From assembly GCF_038397755.1 (NCBI RefSeq), contig NZ_CP151637.1, forward strand, positions 3,100,001-3,164,000: a stretch of DNA of 64,000 nt, given 5' to 3'. The notes beneath the pieces were generated by a model that worked only from the letters and a program-made list of their open reading frames with translations, did no database searches and had not been told where the DNA came from. Position 1 is the stretch's first letter. Every line of letters starts with the position of its first letter. Source of the DNA: Microbacterium sp. LWH7-1.2 (GTDB lineage: Bacteria > Actinomycetota > Actinomycetes > Actinomycetales > Microbacteriaceae). Made by a program: the position numbers and the translations under genes. Positions 25,846-34,476 of the stretch are shown here, piece by piece.

Positions 25846-26874
25846 TCATGCGGACTGCCTCTGGGTGGCGGCGCCGATGGAGGTGCTGGCGTGGCGGGTC
25901 GTCGTGTGGAACTGCACCGTCGAAACGACGCGGGTGACCTCGTCGACGATCGACGTACCCATCCGACGTAGCTCGTTGCCCGTTGCTCCGGCGATATGCG
26001 GGGTGAGAATGACGTTCTCAAGGTCCCACAGTTCGTGATCAGCAGGGAGCGGTTCGGGGCTGGTGACATCGAGCACCGCCTCCAATCTGCCGCGACGCAG
26101 GTGCGGCAGCAGCGCGTCATGGTCGATGAGGGCGCCGCGAGCGGTGTTGACCACCACCCCGCCGTCGCGCAGCCGATCGAGCTCCCGGGCGCCGATCATG
26201 TGGTGGGTTTCGGTGGTCTCCGGCGCATGGATGGACACCACATCGGACGCGGTCATCAGCTCGTCGAGCTCCACCTTCTGCGCGCCGAGTTCGGCGATGT
26301 CCGCGTCCGTGGCGTACGGGTCGTAGACGAGCACCTTCATGTCGGTGTGCACGAGCAGGCTCGCGACCCGGCGGCCGATGCGTGAGGCGCCGACCAATCC
26401 GACCGTCGCTCCGTAGTTGCCGGTATCGCGCAGCTCCGCTTCCCGGTCGATGTGGGTGCGGCGACGACGGTACAGTTGCTCGGCGAAGCGTGCGCGCTTG
26501 TTGACGAGCAGGATCATCGCGAAGGCGTACTCGGCCACGGCCTGAGCGTTCGCTTCCCCGGCGTCCGCGCAGACGATGTTGCGGCGGCGGGCCTCGTCGG
26601 GAGGAAGGATCTGCGCAGCGGAGCCGCCGGCGAACAGCACCGCCTGCAGATGCGGCATCCGATCCAGCAGCTGAGGCGACAGCTGCGGGGAGCCCCACCC
26701 CGCCAACAGGATCTCTGTCTTTTCGAGCACGGCCAGCGACTCGGGGCTGTCGAACTCGGTCAGTACCCCGTCCTTGAGCGCGACGAGCTCAGCCAGTCGC
26801 TCCCGCTCGTGGCTGAAGAGATCGTCAGCGAGGGCGGCCGGTCGCATCGCGAAAGCTGCGTGCGGCGGCCTCAT
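25846..26874 (-). CDS. D-isomer-specific 2-hydroxyacid dehydrogenase
   Basis: The 342-residue protein has the NAD-binding segment GATVGLVGASRIGRRVASLL, catalytic Arg in VVNTARGALID, the Glu region in LDVTSPEPLPADHELW and catalytic His in VILTPHIAGATG. The substrate is a 2-keto or 2-hydroxy acid. Its ATG overlaps the stop of the ABC permease gene, so it is the last gene of the importer operon and may reduce a sugar-acid breakdown product. The final 20 residues extend past the usual end. The roughly 230 bases between this gene and the YCII start hold no recognised gene. Confidence 0.87.
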   Translation of the reverse strand: MRPPHAAFAMRPAALADDLFSHERERLAELVALKDGVLTEFDSPESLAVLEKTEILLAGWGSPQLSPQLLDRMPHLQAVLFAGGSAAQILPPDEARRRNIVCADAGEANAQAVAEYAFAMILLVNKRARFAEQLYRRRRTHIDREAELRDTGNYGATVGLVGASRIGRRVASLLVHTDMKVLVYDPYATDADIAELGAQKVELDELMTASDVVSIHAPETTETHHMIGARELDRLRDGGVVVNTARGALIDHDALLPHLRRGRLEAVLDVTSPEPLPADHELWDLENVILTPHIAGATGNELRRMGTSIVDEVTRVVSTVQFHTTTRHASTSIGAATQRQSA

Positions 26875-27788
26875 TTGAGCGCCCCGAGCGACACGCCGGT
26901 GCGCCAGAAGCGCTGCAGCAGGAGCATCACAGTGGCGAGGGGGATCACCGACAGCAGCGACCCGGTGATCACGATGCTGGTGAAGTCGATGGTGCTGGCA
27001 TTGCTGACCTGGCTTTGACGCAGCCAGTTGTAGAGGCCCAGCGTCATGGTCCAGTTCTCGGGGGACTGCAGCATCGTGAGCGGCAGGAAGAACCCGTTCC
27101 ACGAGGACACGAATGCCAGAAGGAAGATCGTCGCACCAGCGGTCGGGAGCATGCGCACCACGATGCTGAAGAAGATCCGGGCCTCACCGGCTCCGTCCAA
27201 CCGGGCAGCCTCAAGAAGCTCGGGAGGGATGCTGGAATCGATGTAGACCTTGGCGAGGTACACGCTGAACGGGCTGATGAAGGTGGGGATCAGCACCGCC
27301 CACAGGGTGTTCGTCAGCCCGATGCTGGCGAACAGCAGGTACAGCGGAAGCGTCAGCATCGAGTAGGGGATCAGAAACGACCCCACCACGAGGGCGAGAG
27401 CGGCGCCCCGGCCGCGGAAATGGAACCGGGCGAGGCCGTAGCCGGCCATCAGGGCGATCAGCGTGCCGATGCCGGCACCGACGACGGCGAACAGCAGCGA
27501 GTTCGCAGTCCACCGCAGGAAGATGCCGTCCTGGTACTCGAAGATCTGCTGCAGGTTCGCCATCAGGTTGAACTCTGCGAACCACAGTCCGTTGGAGAGG
27601 AGAAGGTCTCTGGAGTTCTTCGTCGAGTTCACGATCAGCCACCAGACAGGGGCGACCGAGTAGATCAGGAAGATGACCAGTCCGCCGACGACGATCAGGC
27701 GTGTGGCACGTGGCAGCGAGCGGTCCTCTCCGCCGGCCCGGCCCTTCGTGCGGGGTCGGACGGAGGGGAGGGTGGTGGTGGCGCTCAT
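26871..27788 (-). CDS. Carbohydrate ABC transporter permease, MalG type
   Basis: This 305-residue membrane protein has six predicted transmembrane segments and the ATPase-coupling EAA motif ELLEAARLDGAGEARIFFSIVVRMLPTAG. The long N-terminal cytoplasmic and first periplasmic segments (WWLIVNSTK) and the C-terminal LLLQRFWRTGVSLGALK tail are typical of MalG-like CUT1 permeases. It overlaps both the upstream MalF-type gene and the downstream dehydrogenase by ATGA. It would form the channel with its partner permease. Confidence 0.93.
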   Translation of the reverse strand: MSATTTLPSVRPRTKGRAGGEDRSLPRATRLIVVGGLVIFLIYSVAPVWWLIVNSTKNSRDLLLSNGLWFAEFNLMANLQQIFEYQDGIFLRWTANSLLFAVVGAGIGTLIALMAGYGLARFHFRGRGAALALVVGSFLIPYSMLTLPLYLLFASIGLTNTLWAVLIPTFISPFSVYLAKVYIDSSIPPELLEAARLDGAGEARIFFSIVVRMLPTAGATIFLLAFVSSWNGFFLPLTMLQSPENWTMTLGLYNWLRQSQVSNASTIDFTSIVITGSLLSVIPLATVMLLLQRFWRTGVSLGALK

Positions 27789-28777
27789 ACTGCGGCCTCC
27801 CGGTTCGTCAGGCGGTAGAACGTTACGGATGCCACGCCGACGACGATGGCGAGGATGACCGACAGTGCGGCGGCGTAGTTGTAGTTGCTCTGCTGGAACG
27901 CGAGGTTGTAGATCATCATGATCGGGGTGAAGTCGGCGGTGACCGTCTCAGGCGAGGTGACCCGGAACACCAGGGGCTCCGCGAAGATCTGGAGCATGTG
28001 GATGATGGACAGCATGCCGGTGAGGACCAGGGCGCCCCGGACGTAGGGGATCTTGATGGACCATGCGATGCGGAACTCACCCGCTCCATCAAGCCGAGCC
28101 GCTTCGAACAGGTCCCGGGGAACCGAGCGCAGCGAGCCATAGATGATGAGCATGTTGTAACCCATGCCCGCCCAGGTGAGGAGGTTCCCGAGCGCCACCC
28201 ACAGCAGTTGGGGGGAGAACATGTTGACCTCGAGTCCCACCCAGGCGGCGACTTCGGTGATCGGACCCAGTCGCGGCGAGTAGAGATACAGCCACACCAG
28301 GGTGGCCGTGATGGCGGGGACCATGTAGGGCACCAGCAGGCCGAGGCGGAAGGACTTTGTGCTGCGTCCCGTGACCAGATCGAGCAGCAGCGCGACCACG
28401 AGGCTGAGGCCGAGCATGATCGGGATCTGCACGAGCCCGAAGATCGCCACCCGCAGGATGCTGGCCCAGAACGATTCGTCGGCGAAGCCGAGGAGGTAGT
28501 TCTCGAATCCCACGAAGGTGCGCACGGCCCCGCCCAGACCCGCGCCGGAGCGCTTCTGCGCGAACAGGCTCTCCACCACGGCGTAGACGAACGGGATGAC
28601 GAACACGAACGCGAAGCCGATGAAGAAGGGTGCGGTGAACACGGCGCCCTTCAGCCCGGTGACGTTGACACGCCGCTTGCGTTCGGTGGCCATTGCCGGT
28701 CGCGGTTCTCCCGAGGGAGTGCGGGCGGTGTGGCTCGCTTCATGCTGGTGCGCCGCGCGCACCTTCGTGTCGATCAT
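27785..28777 (-). CDS. Carbohydrate ABC transporter permease, MalF type
   Basis: This 330-residue membrane protein starts at ATG 28777, 5 bases after the solute-binding gene. It has six transmembrane segments and the EAA loop DLFEAARLDGAGEFRIAWSIKIPYVRGA. The segment GFAFVFVIPFVYAVVESLF is the first membrane helix. The GLKGAVFTAPFFIGF entry and length match CUT1 sugar importers. No ATP-binding subunit is encoded in the operon, so a shared MsmX-like ATPase elsewhere in the genome would be needed. Confidence 0.92.
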   Translation of the reverse strand: MIDTKVRAAHQHEASHTARTPSGEPRPAMATERKRRVNVTGLKGAVFTAPFFIGFAFVFVIPFVYAVVESLFAQKRSGAGLGGAVRTFVGFENYLLGFADESFWASILRVAIFGLVQIPIMLGLSLVVALLLDLVTGRSTKSFRLGLLVPYMVPAITATLVWLYLYSPRLGPITEVAAWVGLEVNMFSPQLLWVALGNLLTWAGMGYNMLIIYGSLRSVPRDLFEAARLDGAGEFRIAWSIKIPYVRGALVLTGMLSIIHMLQIFAEPLVFRVTSPETVTADFTPIMMIYNLAFQQSNYNYAAALSVILAIVVGVASVTFYRLTNREAAV

Positions 28778-28782
28778 CAGTG

Positions 28783-30126
28783 TCAGTCCTCGGTGACCGA
28801 GATTCCCTGCTGCGTGAGGTCGTCGACGATCCATTCCTGCAGAGCGGGCGCGATGTCGACGGTCTTCATCTCACCGGCGACCGCCTTGCCCCACAGGTCC
28901 TGCAGCTCGGTGAACGCACCGGCCCAGTTCGGTCCGTACGTCCAGTCACCGAGCTGGGTGTCGACGGCGTTGAGGACGACGGGCTCCCACTCGGAGGCGT
29001 GGTCGCCGATCAGTGCGATCGGCTCTGTTGCGGCCACGTACGACTGCGGATCGGTCACGGCCGGGAAGTACGACAGGCCGGTCGCGGGGCTCGCGAGGGC
29101 CTCCACCGACGCCTGCTCCGTGGAGAGTGCGTGCGCGGCGAACACGGCGGCGTCGGTGTTCTCGGTCTTGGAGTTGACGGCGAACACGCGCGTGAAGGCG
29201 GCGTTCGCCTCGTCACGGCCTTCCCAGTGGAGGTTGGGCACAGGCTCCCACGTGCCCAGGGTCTGTTTGAGGTTCGCTTGCATGCCCTTGGTCTGCCAGG
29301 TGGACAGTTGGCGGGACGCGATCTTGCCCTCGTCGTAGGACTGCATCATCGCTGCGTACTCCGCGTAGGAGATCTTGGAGAACAGGTCGTTCGAGAACGC
29401 CTCGTCGAAGTACTCGGCAGCGCGCTGGGTTCCGTCGCTGTCGACGTTCACCTGCCACGTGTCGCCGTCGAGCTCGTACCAGCGCGCTCCCGCTTCCCAC
29501 GCGAGGTAGATGAACGTCGTCGGATCCTCTCCGGCGACATTGAAGATGTTGATCCCCTCGGCGGCCAGCGTTTTGCCGGCCTCGAGGTACTCCTCATAGG
29601 TCTCGGGGTACTCCAGACCGCGGTCCTCGAAGACCTTCGAGTTGTAGAGCATGAAGGTCGGGATGTCAGCCGCCGGGACCGCCCATTGACGCTCGCCCGT
29701 CGTGACGGCTTCGTTGACCACGTCCGAGTAGTCCGGCTCGATGCTCTCGTAGTACGGGGTCAGATCCGTGGCGATTCCGTCGGCGATGAACGACGCCAGG
29801 TCCGCGGTCTGCGTGATGAACAGGTCGGGTCCGTTGCCTGCCGCGTAGGCGTTGCGGACGGCCGTGTTCAGATCGGTCGTCTCCACGAACTCGATCTCGA
29901 TGCCCTCCTCCGAGTGGGCGGCGTTGAACGCGTCCACGGCCGGCTGCAGGGCGGCGTTGTCGTGCCAGATCGTGACGGTGACCGGGTCGCCGGTCCACTC
30001 GGTTCCGACCTCGATCTGCTCCGAGGTGGGCTCAGCGGCCGGCTCGTCAGCGGGGGTTCCGCAACCAGCGAGCGCGATCGCACCGATCGCGCCCACAGCA
30101 AGGAGCGCTGTCGTTCGTACCTTCAT
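28783..30126 (-). CDS. Extracellular solute-binding lipoprotein of a sugar ABC importer
   Basis: The 447-residue protein has a signal peptide with lipobox ALAGC (Cys near residue 22) and a type-1 solute-binding fold beginning VTVTIWHDNAALQPAVDAFN. The GPDLFITQTADLASFIADG and FMLYNSKVFEDRGLEYPETY segments are usual in oligosaccharide binders. ATG 30126 follows GAGGAGAAG. It is first in the importer operon, and two palindromic operators lie between it and the divergent LacI gene. Confidence 0.92.
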   Translation of the reverse strand: MKVRTTALLAVGAIGAIALAGCGTPADEPAAEPTSEQIEVGTEWTGDPVTVTIWHDNAALQPAVDAFNAAHSEEGIEIEFVETTDLNTAVRNAYAAGNGPDLFITQTADLASFIADGIATDLTPYYESIEPDYSDVVNEAVTTGERQWAVPAADIPTFMLYNSKVFEDRGLEYPETYEEYLEAGKTLAAEGINIFNVAGEDPTTFIYLAWEAGARWYELDGDTWQVNVDSDGTQRAAEYFDEAFSNDLFSKISYAEYAAMMQSYDEGKIASRQLSTWQTKGMQANLKQTLGTWEPVPNLHWEGRDEANAAFTRVFAVNSKTENTDAAVFAAHALSTEQASVEALASPATGLSYFPAVTDPQSYVAATEPIALIGDHASEWEPVVLNAVDTQLGDWTYGPNWAGAFTELQDLWGKAVAGEMKTVDIAPALQEWIVDDLTQQGISVTED

Positions 30127-30203
30127 TGATCTTCTCCTCATCAAGAGATCGACCGGCCGGTGGGGTCCGTCCGGGGTTCGACTCGGTTCGTCCCGATGTC
30201 AGC

Positions 30204-30240
30204 AGTAAAGCTTTTCTGTCCGCTAGGGTAAAGCTTTACC
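30204..30240. promoter_or_regulatory. Two LacI-family operators in the divergent promoter region
   Basis: GGTAAAGCTTTACC at 30227-30240 is a perfect 14-bp palindrome. AGTAAAGCTTTTCT at 30204-30217 is a second, imperfect copy, 23 bases centre to centre. They lie between the divergent solute-binding gene and lacI gene, so the regulator likely controls both and itself. Confidence 0.75.
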
Positions 30241-30296
30241 AAGCGATTGTCCATGATGAGACGGTCATGCTTCAGAACCCGGTGAAGGGGGCAGTG

Positions 30297-31343
30297 ATGG
30301 CGGCCACGATTCATGACGTTGCCCGCGACGCCCAGGTTTCGATCGCGACGGTCTCGCGGGTGCTGGCGGGCAACTATCCCGTCGCCGCTGCCACGCGCGA
30401 ACGGGTTCTCGCCTCCGTCGATGCCCTGAACTACGCGGCGAATCCGAACGCCCGGCGGTTGCGTGGCGCTGCACCGAGCCCGGTCGCGGTGCTCCTAGGG
30501 AGCATCACCGGCCCGTCGTTCGCGGCCCTCGCGCAGGGCGTCGAGCGCGAAGCGCGGATGCTCGATCGGATCTGCCTGATTGGCGTTACCGGGGGAGATG
30601 CGGAGCGGGAACTCGAGTTGGTCGAGGCAATGCGCCGTCAGCAGGCGTCAGCGATCATCCTCCCAGGCGGCTATTGGCAGAGCACCGAACACCGGGCTCG
30701 GATGGAGCAGTATGCCGATCTGCTCGCTCGCGAGGGGAGCCGGCTGGTGTTGGCAGGCAACCGGACTCTGCCGGGGCATGCCGAAAGCATCATCTCGATC
30801 CGCTACGACAACCATGGAGGCGCGAACCGGGTGGCGGGCCGCCTAGCCGCTGCCGGTCACCGACGGGCACTTCTTCTTCCGGGGCCGTTCGCGTCGGACA
30901 CTGCACGGGAGCGTCTGGACGCTTTCCGGAGTGCTTTCGATGTTCAGCCGGACGCCGAGCTTCTCGTGCGCGAGTCGGAGAGCTTCGACCGCGAACCCTC
31001 GAAGGCGGCTGTGCTGGACGTCCTCGATGAGCTTGTTCCCGCCGGAGGGTTGCCGCCCTTCACTGCCATCGTCTGCGGTACCGACCAGATGGCCGCCGGC
31101 GTGCTCGAGGCCTTGCGGGAACGAGGACTGCGGTGCCCGGAAGACATCTCCGTCACTGGGTTCGACGACATCCCCTCGGCGCGTGATCTGAACCCCGCAC
31201 TCACCACCGTTCGCGTGCCCTACGAGGAGATGGGCGCACTGGCAGTGCGACTGGCGCTCGACGAAGCACCGGAGAGCCATCGAGCCCTACTGGAGACGCA
31301 CGTCATCGATCGCGCCTCCGTTGCACCCCCGAGGAACAACTGA
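30297..31343 (+). CDS. LacI-family transcriptional repressor
   Basis: The 348-residue protein begins with the standard helix-turn-helix ATIHDVARDAQVSIATVSRV and the hinge helix ANPNARRLRGA, followed by the periplasmic-binding-protein-like sensor (PVAVLLGSITGPSFAALAQG, ISVTGFDDIPSARDLNPALT). It should repress the divergent importer operon and possibly the lyase until an oligosaccharide binds. ATG 30297 was chosen over ATG 30267 because the DNA-binding domain starts directly there and GAAGGGGG precedes it. Confidence 0.92.
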   Translation: MAATIHDVARDAQVSIATVSRVLAGNYPVAAATRERVLASVDALNYAANPNARRLRGAAPSPVAVLLGSITGPSFAALAQGVEREARMLDRICLIGVTGGDAERELELVEAMRRQQASAIILPGGYWQSTEHRARMEQYADLLAREGSRLVLAGNRTLPGHAESIISIRYDNHGGANRVAGRLAAAGHRRALLLPGPFASDTARERLDAFRSAFDVQPDAELLVRESESFDREPSKAAVLDVLDELVPAGGLPPFTAIVCGTDQMAAGVLEALRERGLRCPEDISVTGFDDIPSARDLNPALTTVRVPYEEMGALAVRLALDEAPESHRALLETHVIDRASVAPPRNN

Positions 31344-31411
31344 TGCTGATACCCCTGTCCAACGAACCGCGCGACTGCGCGTAGGGTCCACCTCCCTCAT
31401 CGCTGCCGGCC

Positions 31412-32521
31412 TCAGTGTGCGCTGTGCGGCGACCCAGGGATGCCCGCACGCTCGGAGTGGGTCGCGTAGGTGTGTCGGAGCCAGTGGGTGGTCGCGGCGG
31501 GTTCGTCGATCCCTGCCCGTTCGAGCACGGTGCGGAGGTGATCGTTGTCGTCGGTGTTGGTCTGAGGCGACCCGTTCGGGCGGTGCCAGACCAGCCCGTA
31601 CGGGTTCGGCCCGTCGTCGGTGTCGTGAAGCTTCCGCAGCTGCGCCACCACAGCGGGAGCGAGGGGGATCTGCCTGGGTGTGTCGTTCTTGGGGCGGACC
31701 AGCACGAGTCGGCCTTCCAACGGGATGGCCTCCCATGAGTCGGACATCTCGAGGATCCGTTGCGGGCAGTTCCCGGCGCGGATCGTTCCACATGTGCCGC
31801 CGCAGCCGTGCCGGAACGAGGCTTCGGTGAGCGACCAGGACAACTCGGCGACACCCCGCTCGAAGTCGATGTCTTCCCACCGCAACGCCATCGCTTCGCC
31901 GCTGCGCAGGCCGGTGAGAAGACCGAGCGTGGTCCGGGCATCCTCGATTTGGAGCAGCGCTTCGGCTTGGGCGCGGGAGAACGAGTCATTCGCCTTCCCC
32001 ACCCGTCCCCGCCGGGGTGCGGCGAGCATCGCCACGTTCTCGCCGCTCACCACTCGCTCGGACTTCGCATACTCGAGCATCGTGACCAGCGTGCGATGCG
32101 CGCTGGCGACACTGGAGTACCCGGCACCCGAAGCGCGGATCGCGGCATGCATGCGCCGCACATCCGCGGGGGTGAGCTCAGCGACCACCCTCCGGCCGAG
32201 GGAGGGGAGGATCTTGGCCCGCACGTTGGACCGGTAGTTCGTGAGCGTCTTCGGCTTGGCCCGGTCCGCGACATCCGTCAGCCATGCGTCGGCGAGGTCG
32301 GCGACCCTGGTAGTGCTGCCCAGCACCCTGCCGAGGGAGTCGCGTTCCCGGATCATCTGGTCGAGCTTCTTGACCGCCTGGTCCTTGCTCCTGGACATCC
32401 GCGCCTTCTGCAGCCGTTTCCCGGTGACGTCGTCGAACCCGACGTCGAGCACCGCGCGCCACATCCTCCGGGATTCCACCCAGTACAGGGCGCCCTGGCC
32501 GTGCTCGCGGGACTTGGGCAT
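31412..32521 (-). pseudogene. Tyrosine recombinase (phage-type integrase), C-terminus missing
   Basis: The 369-residue frame has an AP2-like arm-binding region (ALYWVESRRMWRAVLDVGFD), a SAM-like core-binding domain (ADLADAWLTDVADRAKPKTL) and the start of the catalytic domain: Arg in LTGLRSGEAMALRW and the HxxR box THWLRHTYATH. It then ends in GIPGSPHSAH and a stop. The usual LGH box and catalytic tyrosine are absent, and no nearby frame supplies them. It should be unable to cut DNA unless the tail exists elsewhere. ATG 32521 was preferred to ATG 32560, which lies in the GTGTACAC repeat. Confidence 0.75.
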
Positions 32522-32540
32522 GGCCGCCACGATAGCAACG

Positions 32541-32563
32541 GTGTACACAAAGGTGTACACATG
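32541..32563 (+). repeat. GTGTACAC repeat, right end of island
   Basis: Two GTGTACAC palindromes 12 bases apart, just upstream of the integrase start, match the left-end copy at 18904-18926 (20 of 23). They may be recombinase arm sites or an autoregulatory operator. Confidence 0.6.
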
Positions 32564-32654
32564 CAGCCGGTGTCACCGCACGCGCTGTGAAAGAGCCCAC
32601 GGCGGCAGTCCGCGGAAAATCGACGCTCACGGAAGGCAGCGGAACCGCAACCGT

Positions 32655-32694
32655 TGCTCGGGAAGCAGAAGCCCTGCCAGCGAACCACAGCCAT
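32655..32694 (-). pseudogene. Decayed 5' half of tRNA-Gly (right attachment site)
   Basis: The minus strand matches tRNA-Gly positions 1-40 with 8 mismatches (32 of 40), including an identical CTTCTGCTTCCC over the anticodon stem and loop. The match stops directly after the anticodon stem. The acceptor start is mutated (ATGGCTG). It reads as the original chromosomal 5' half displaced by the island and no longer under selection. Confidence 0.72.
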
Positions 32695-32769
32695 GGACGC
32701 GGTATCTCGTTCGCACGCCTGTTGAAGCGCCCGGCGAGCATGACAGCACGGTCCGGATAGGCTGGCTCC

Positions 32770-33375
32770 GTGCTGCTGAGTGACCGCGACATCCGGCTCG
32801 AGATCGACGCGGGGCGCCTCGCGCTCGACCCGTGGGATCCCGCGATGGTGCAGCCGTCGAGCGTCGACGTGCGGCTCGACCGGTACTTCCGGCTCTTCGA
32901 CAACCACAAGTATCCGTTCATCGATCCCGCGGAGGACCAGCCGGAGCTCACGCGCCTCATCGAGGTCGATCCTGAAGAGCCGTTCATCCTCCACCCGGGC
33001 GAGTTCGCGCTCGGCTCCACATTCGAGCAGATCACGCTTCCCGACGACATCGCCGCGCGCCTCGAGGGCAAGTCCTCGCTCGGCCGTCTGGGGCTGCTGA
33101 CGCACTCGACGGCCGGCTTCATCGACCCCGGCTTCTCGGGCCACGTCACGCTCGAGCTCTCGAACGTCGCGACGCTTCCGATCAAGCTCTGGCCCGGCAT
33201 GAAGATCGGCCAGGTCTGCTACTTCCGCCTCACCTCGCCGGCCGAGAGCCCGTACGGCTCGGGCCCGTACGGCAACAGGTATCAGGGGCAGCGCGGGCCT
33301 ACAGCATCCCGTTCGTTCCAGAACTTCCACCGCAGCGACGTGGGCGCCACGGATGCCGGGAGCCGCGGCGCCTGA
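32770..33375 (+). CDS. dcd: dCTP deaminase
   Basis: The 201-residue protein matches actinobacterial dCTP deaminase: [19 protein letters not shown] at the start, [16 protein letters not shown], the nucleotide-binding [20 protein letters not shown] with the catalytic Glu region [12 protein letters not shown], and the C-terminal [17 protein letters not shown]. Actinobacterial forms are often bifunctional and yield dUMP directly, feeding thymidylate synthesis. The start is GTG 32770. Its position beside the tRNA-Gly remnant supports the idea that dcd and tRNA-Gly were neighbours before insertion. Confidence 0.96.
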   Translation: MLLSDRDIRLEIDAGRLALDPWDPAMVQPSSVDVRLDRYFRLFDNHKYPFIDPAEDQPELTRLIEVDPEEPFILHPGEFALGSTFEQITLPDDIAARLEGKSSLGRLGLLTHSTAGFIDPGFSGHVTLELSNVATLPIKLWPGMKIGQVCYFRLTSPAESPYGSGPYGNRYQGQRGPTASRSFQNFHRSDVGATDAGSRGA

Positions 33376-33380
33376 CCGAC

Positions 33381-34307
33381 TCAGGGCTCGACGATGCCGG
33401 GCTCGCGCGCGTAGATGTGCACCTGCTCGCCGTCGAGCACGAACTGCATCGCTGTTCCGACGGGGAAGCGGTTGCGCAGCTCCGACGGAGCCTGCCGGCC
33501 GACGATGAAGACCGCTTCCGCGGGGAACGAACCCGCGCCGCACGAACCGCCGAGGTATGAGGGGTTGTCACCCACTCCGCTGAAGACGATGAGGCACGGC
33601 ACCGGCGGCTGCGTGCCGTCGCCCGTCACCTGCGGCTGCGACAGCACCGTGAGCCCGTAGAAGGTCTCGAAGGCGACGGAGTCCTCGGTCTCACCCGCCC
33701 ACACGTCCTCGGGCCACTCCGCCTCCGGATCCACCTGGAGCACGCCGACCTTGCCGGCCTCCATGCTCTGCACGAGCAGCGTGAGCGCGACCCCGACCAG
33801 CACGGCGGCGACGACCGAGGCGGCCCAGAGCACCGGGATGCGCCGCCACCACGGGCGGGCGGGCGCCGCCTCGGCGCCCTCGGCGTCGGGATCGACGACA
33901 TCGTCACCCGCGTCGCTGCGTGAGTCCGCAGCATCCGTCCCGCCGGTGCCCGTGTCCGCGTCAAGAGTGCCGAGAGCCGCCGGGGCGGGTGAGCCGGGTC
34001 CGTCGCCACCCGGGGTGGTCGGGTCGCGGGCTGCCGCAGCATCCGTCTCCTCCGCTGCGGGCAGCGTGAGCGCGGCGGGTTCCGCGTCCTCCTCGTCGTC
34101 GACGGCCGACCTCCGGGGAGATCCGCCGTTGGTCGACATGCCCGTCCGCGCGGAGAGCGCGGCGATGTTCGCAGCAGCCGCCTGCTCCTCGAGCTCGCTC
34201 AGCCGCGCCAGTGCTGCCGGATCGTCGTGGATGTCGGCGTTCAGCCCATAGGCGCGCTCGCGCAGCGCGGCGAGTTCGTCGCGCGAAGAGTCGGTCGGCG
34301 TGGACAT
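33381..34307 (-). CDS. Single-pass membrane protein of unknown function, paralogue A
   Basis: This 308-residue protein has a short N-terminal helix DELAALRERAYGLNADIHDDP, an acidic low-complexity stretch, one transmembrane helix (IPVLWAASVVAAVLVGVALTLLV, about 163-185) and an external domain ending GEQVHIYAREPG. The external domain has two cysteines (PCLIVF, GGSCGAG) that could pair. It is a clear paralogue of the 230-residue protein at 35230-35922, sharing the ALRxRAYGxxADIxxDPxAL start and the same topology. I do not recognise a function. It is divergent from a PadR regulator gene. Confidence 0.8.
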   Translation of the reverse strand: MSTPTDSSRDELAALRERAYGLNADIHDDPAALARLSELEEQAAAANIAALSARTGMSTNGGSPRRSAVDDEEDAEPAALTLPAAEETDAAAARDPTTPGGDGPGSPAPAALGTLDADTGTGGTDAADSRSDAGDDVVDPDAEGAEAAPARPWWRRIPVLWAASVVAAVLVGVALTLLVQSMEAGKVGVLQVDPEAEWPEDVWAGETEDSVAFETFYGLTVLSQPQVTGDGTQPPVPCLIVFSGVGDNPSYLGGSCGAGSFPAEAVFIVGRQAPSELRNRFPVGTAMQFVLDGEQVHIYAREPGIVEP

Positions 34308-34365
34308 GGAACCATCCCCCGGCGGCGCATCGTCGCGCCCCCCTGGTGCCAGTGTCGCAGAGATG

Positions 34366-34399
34366 TGCGGCGGGCGGTCCCCCCGGACCGCCCGCCGCA
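34366..34399. repeat. Perfect 15-bp hairpin in a divergent intergenic region
   Basis: TGCGGCGGGCGGTCC (34366-34380) pairs without mismatch with GGACCGCCCGCCGCA (34385-34399) around CCCC. It lies upstream of both neighbouring genes, where a terminator is not expected. Options are an attenuator in one leader, a small-RNA terminator, or a mobile hairpin. Confidence 0.65.
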
Positions 34400-34476
34400 G
34401 GGCGGGCCTGCGTCCCCACGTGAGTCCCGCCGACGGCGACCGTCCGCGTCCCCACGCCGGATGCCTCGCCGATGTT

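Larger units (their letters stand above)
18825..32671. mobile_element. Integrative island in tRNA-Gly, about 13.8 kb
   Basis: The left end lies in the intact tRNA-Gly and the right end in a decayed copy of the tRNA 5' half (32655-32694) next to dcd. Both share the 12-base core GGGAAGCAGAAG at 18825-18836 and 32660-32671, which covers the anticodon stem and loop. A tyrosine recombinase lies at the right end, and similar GTGTACAC motifs occur near both ends. Cargo is a secreted polysaccharide lyase, sugar ABC importer, hydroxyacid dehydrogenase, LacI regulator and a YCII/sigma/VOC module. The recombinase is truncated, so the element is probably fixed. Boundaries are inferred from the repeats, not observed excision. 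Confidence 0.7.
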
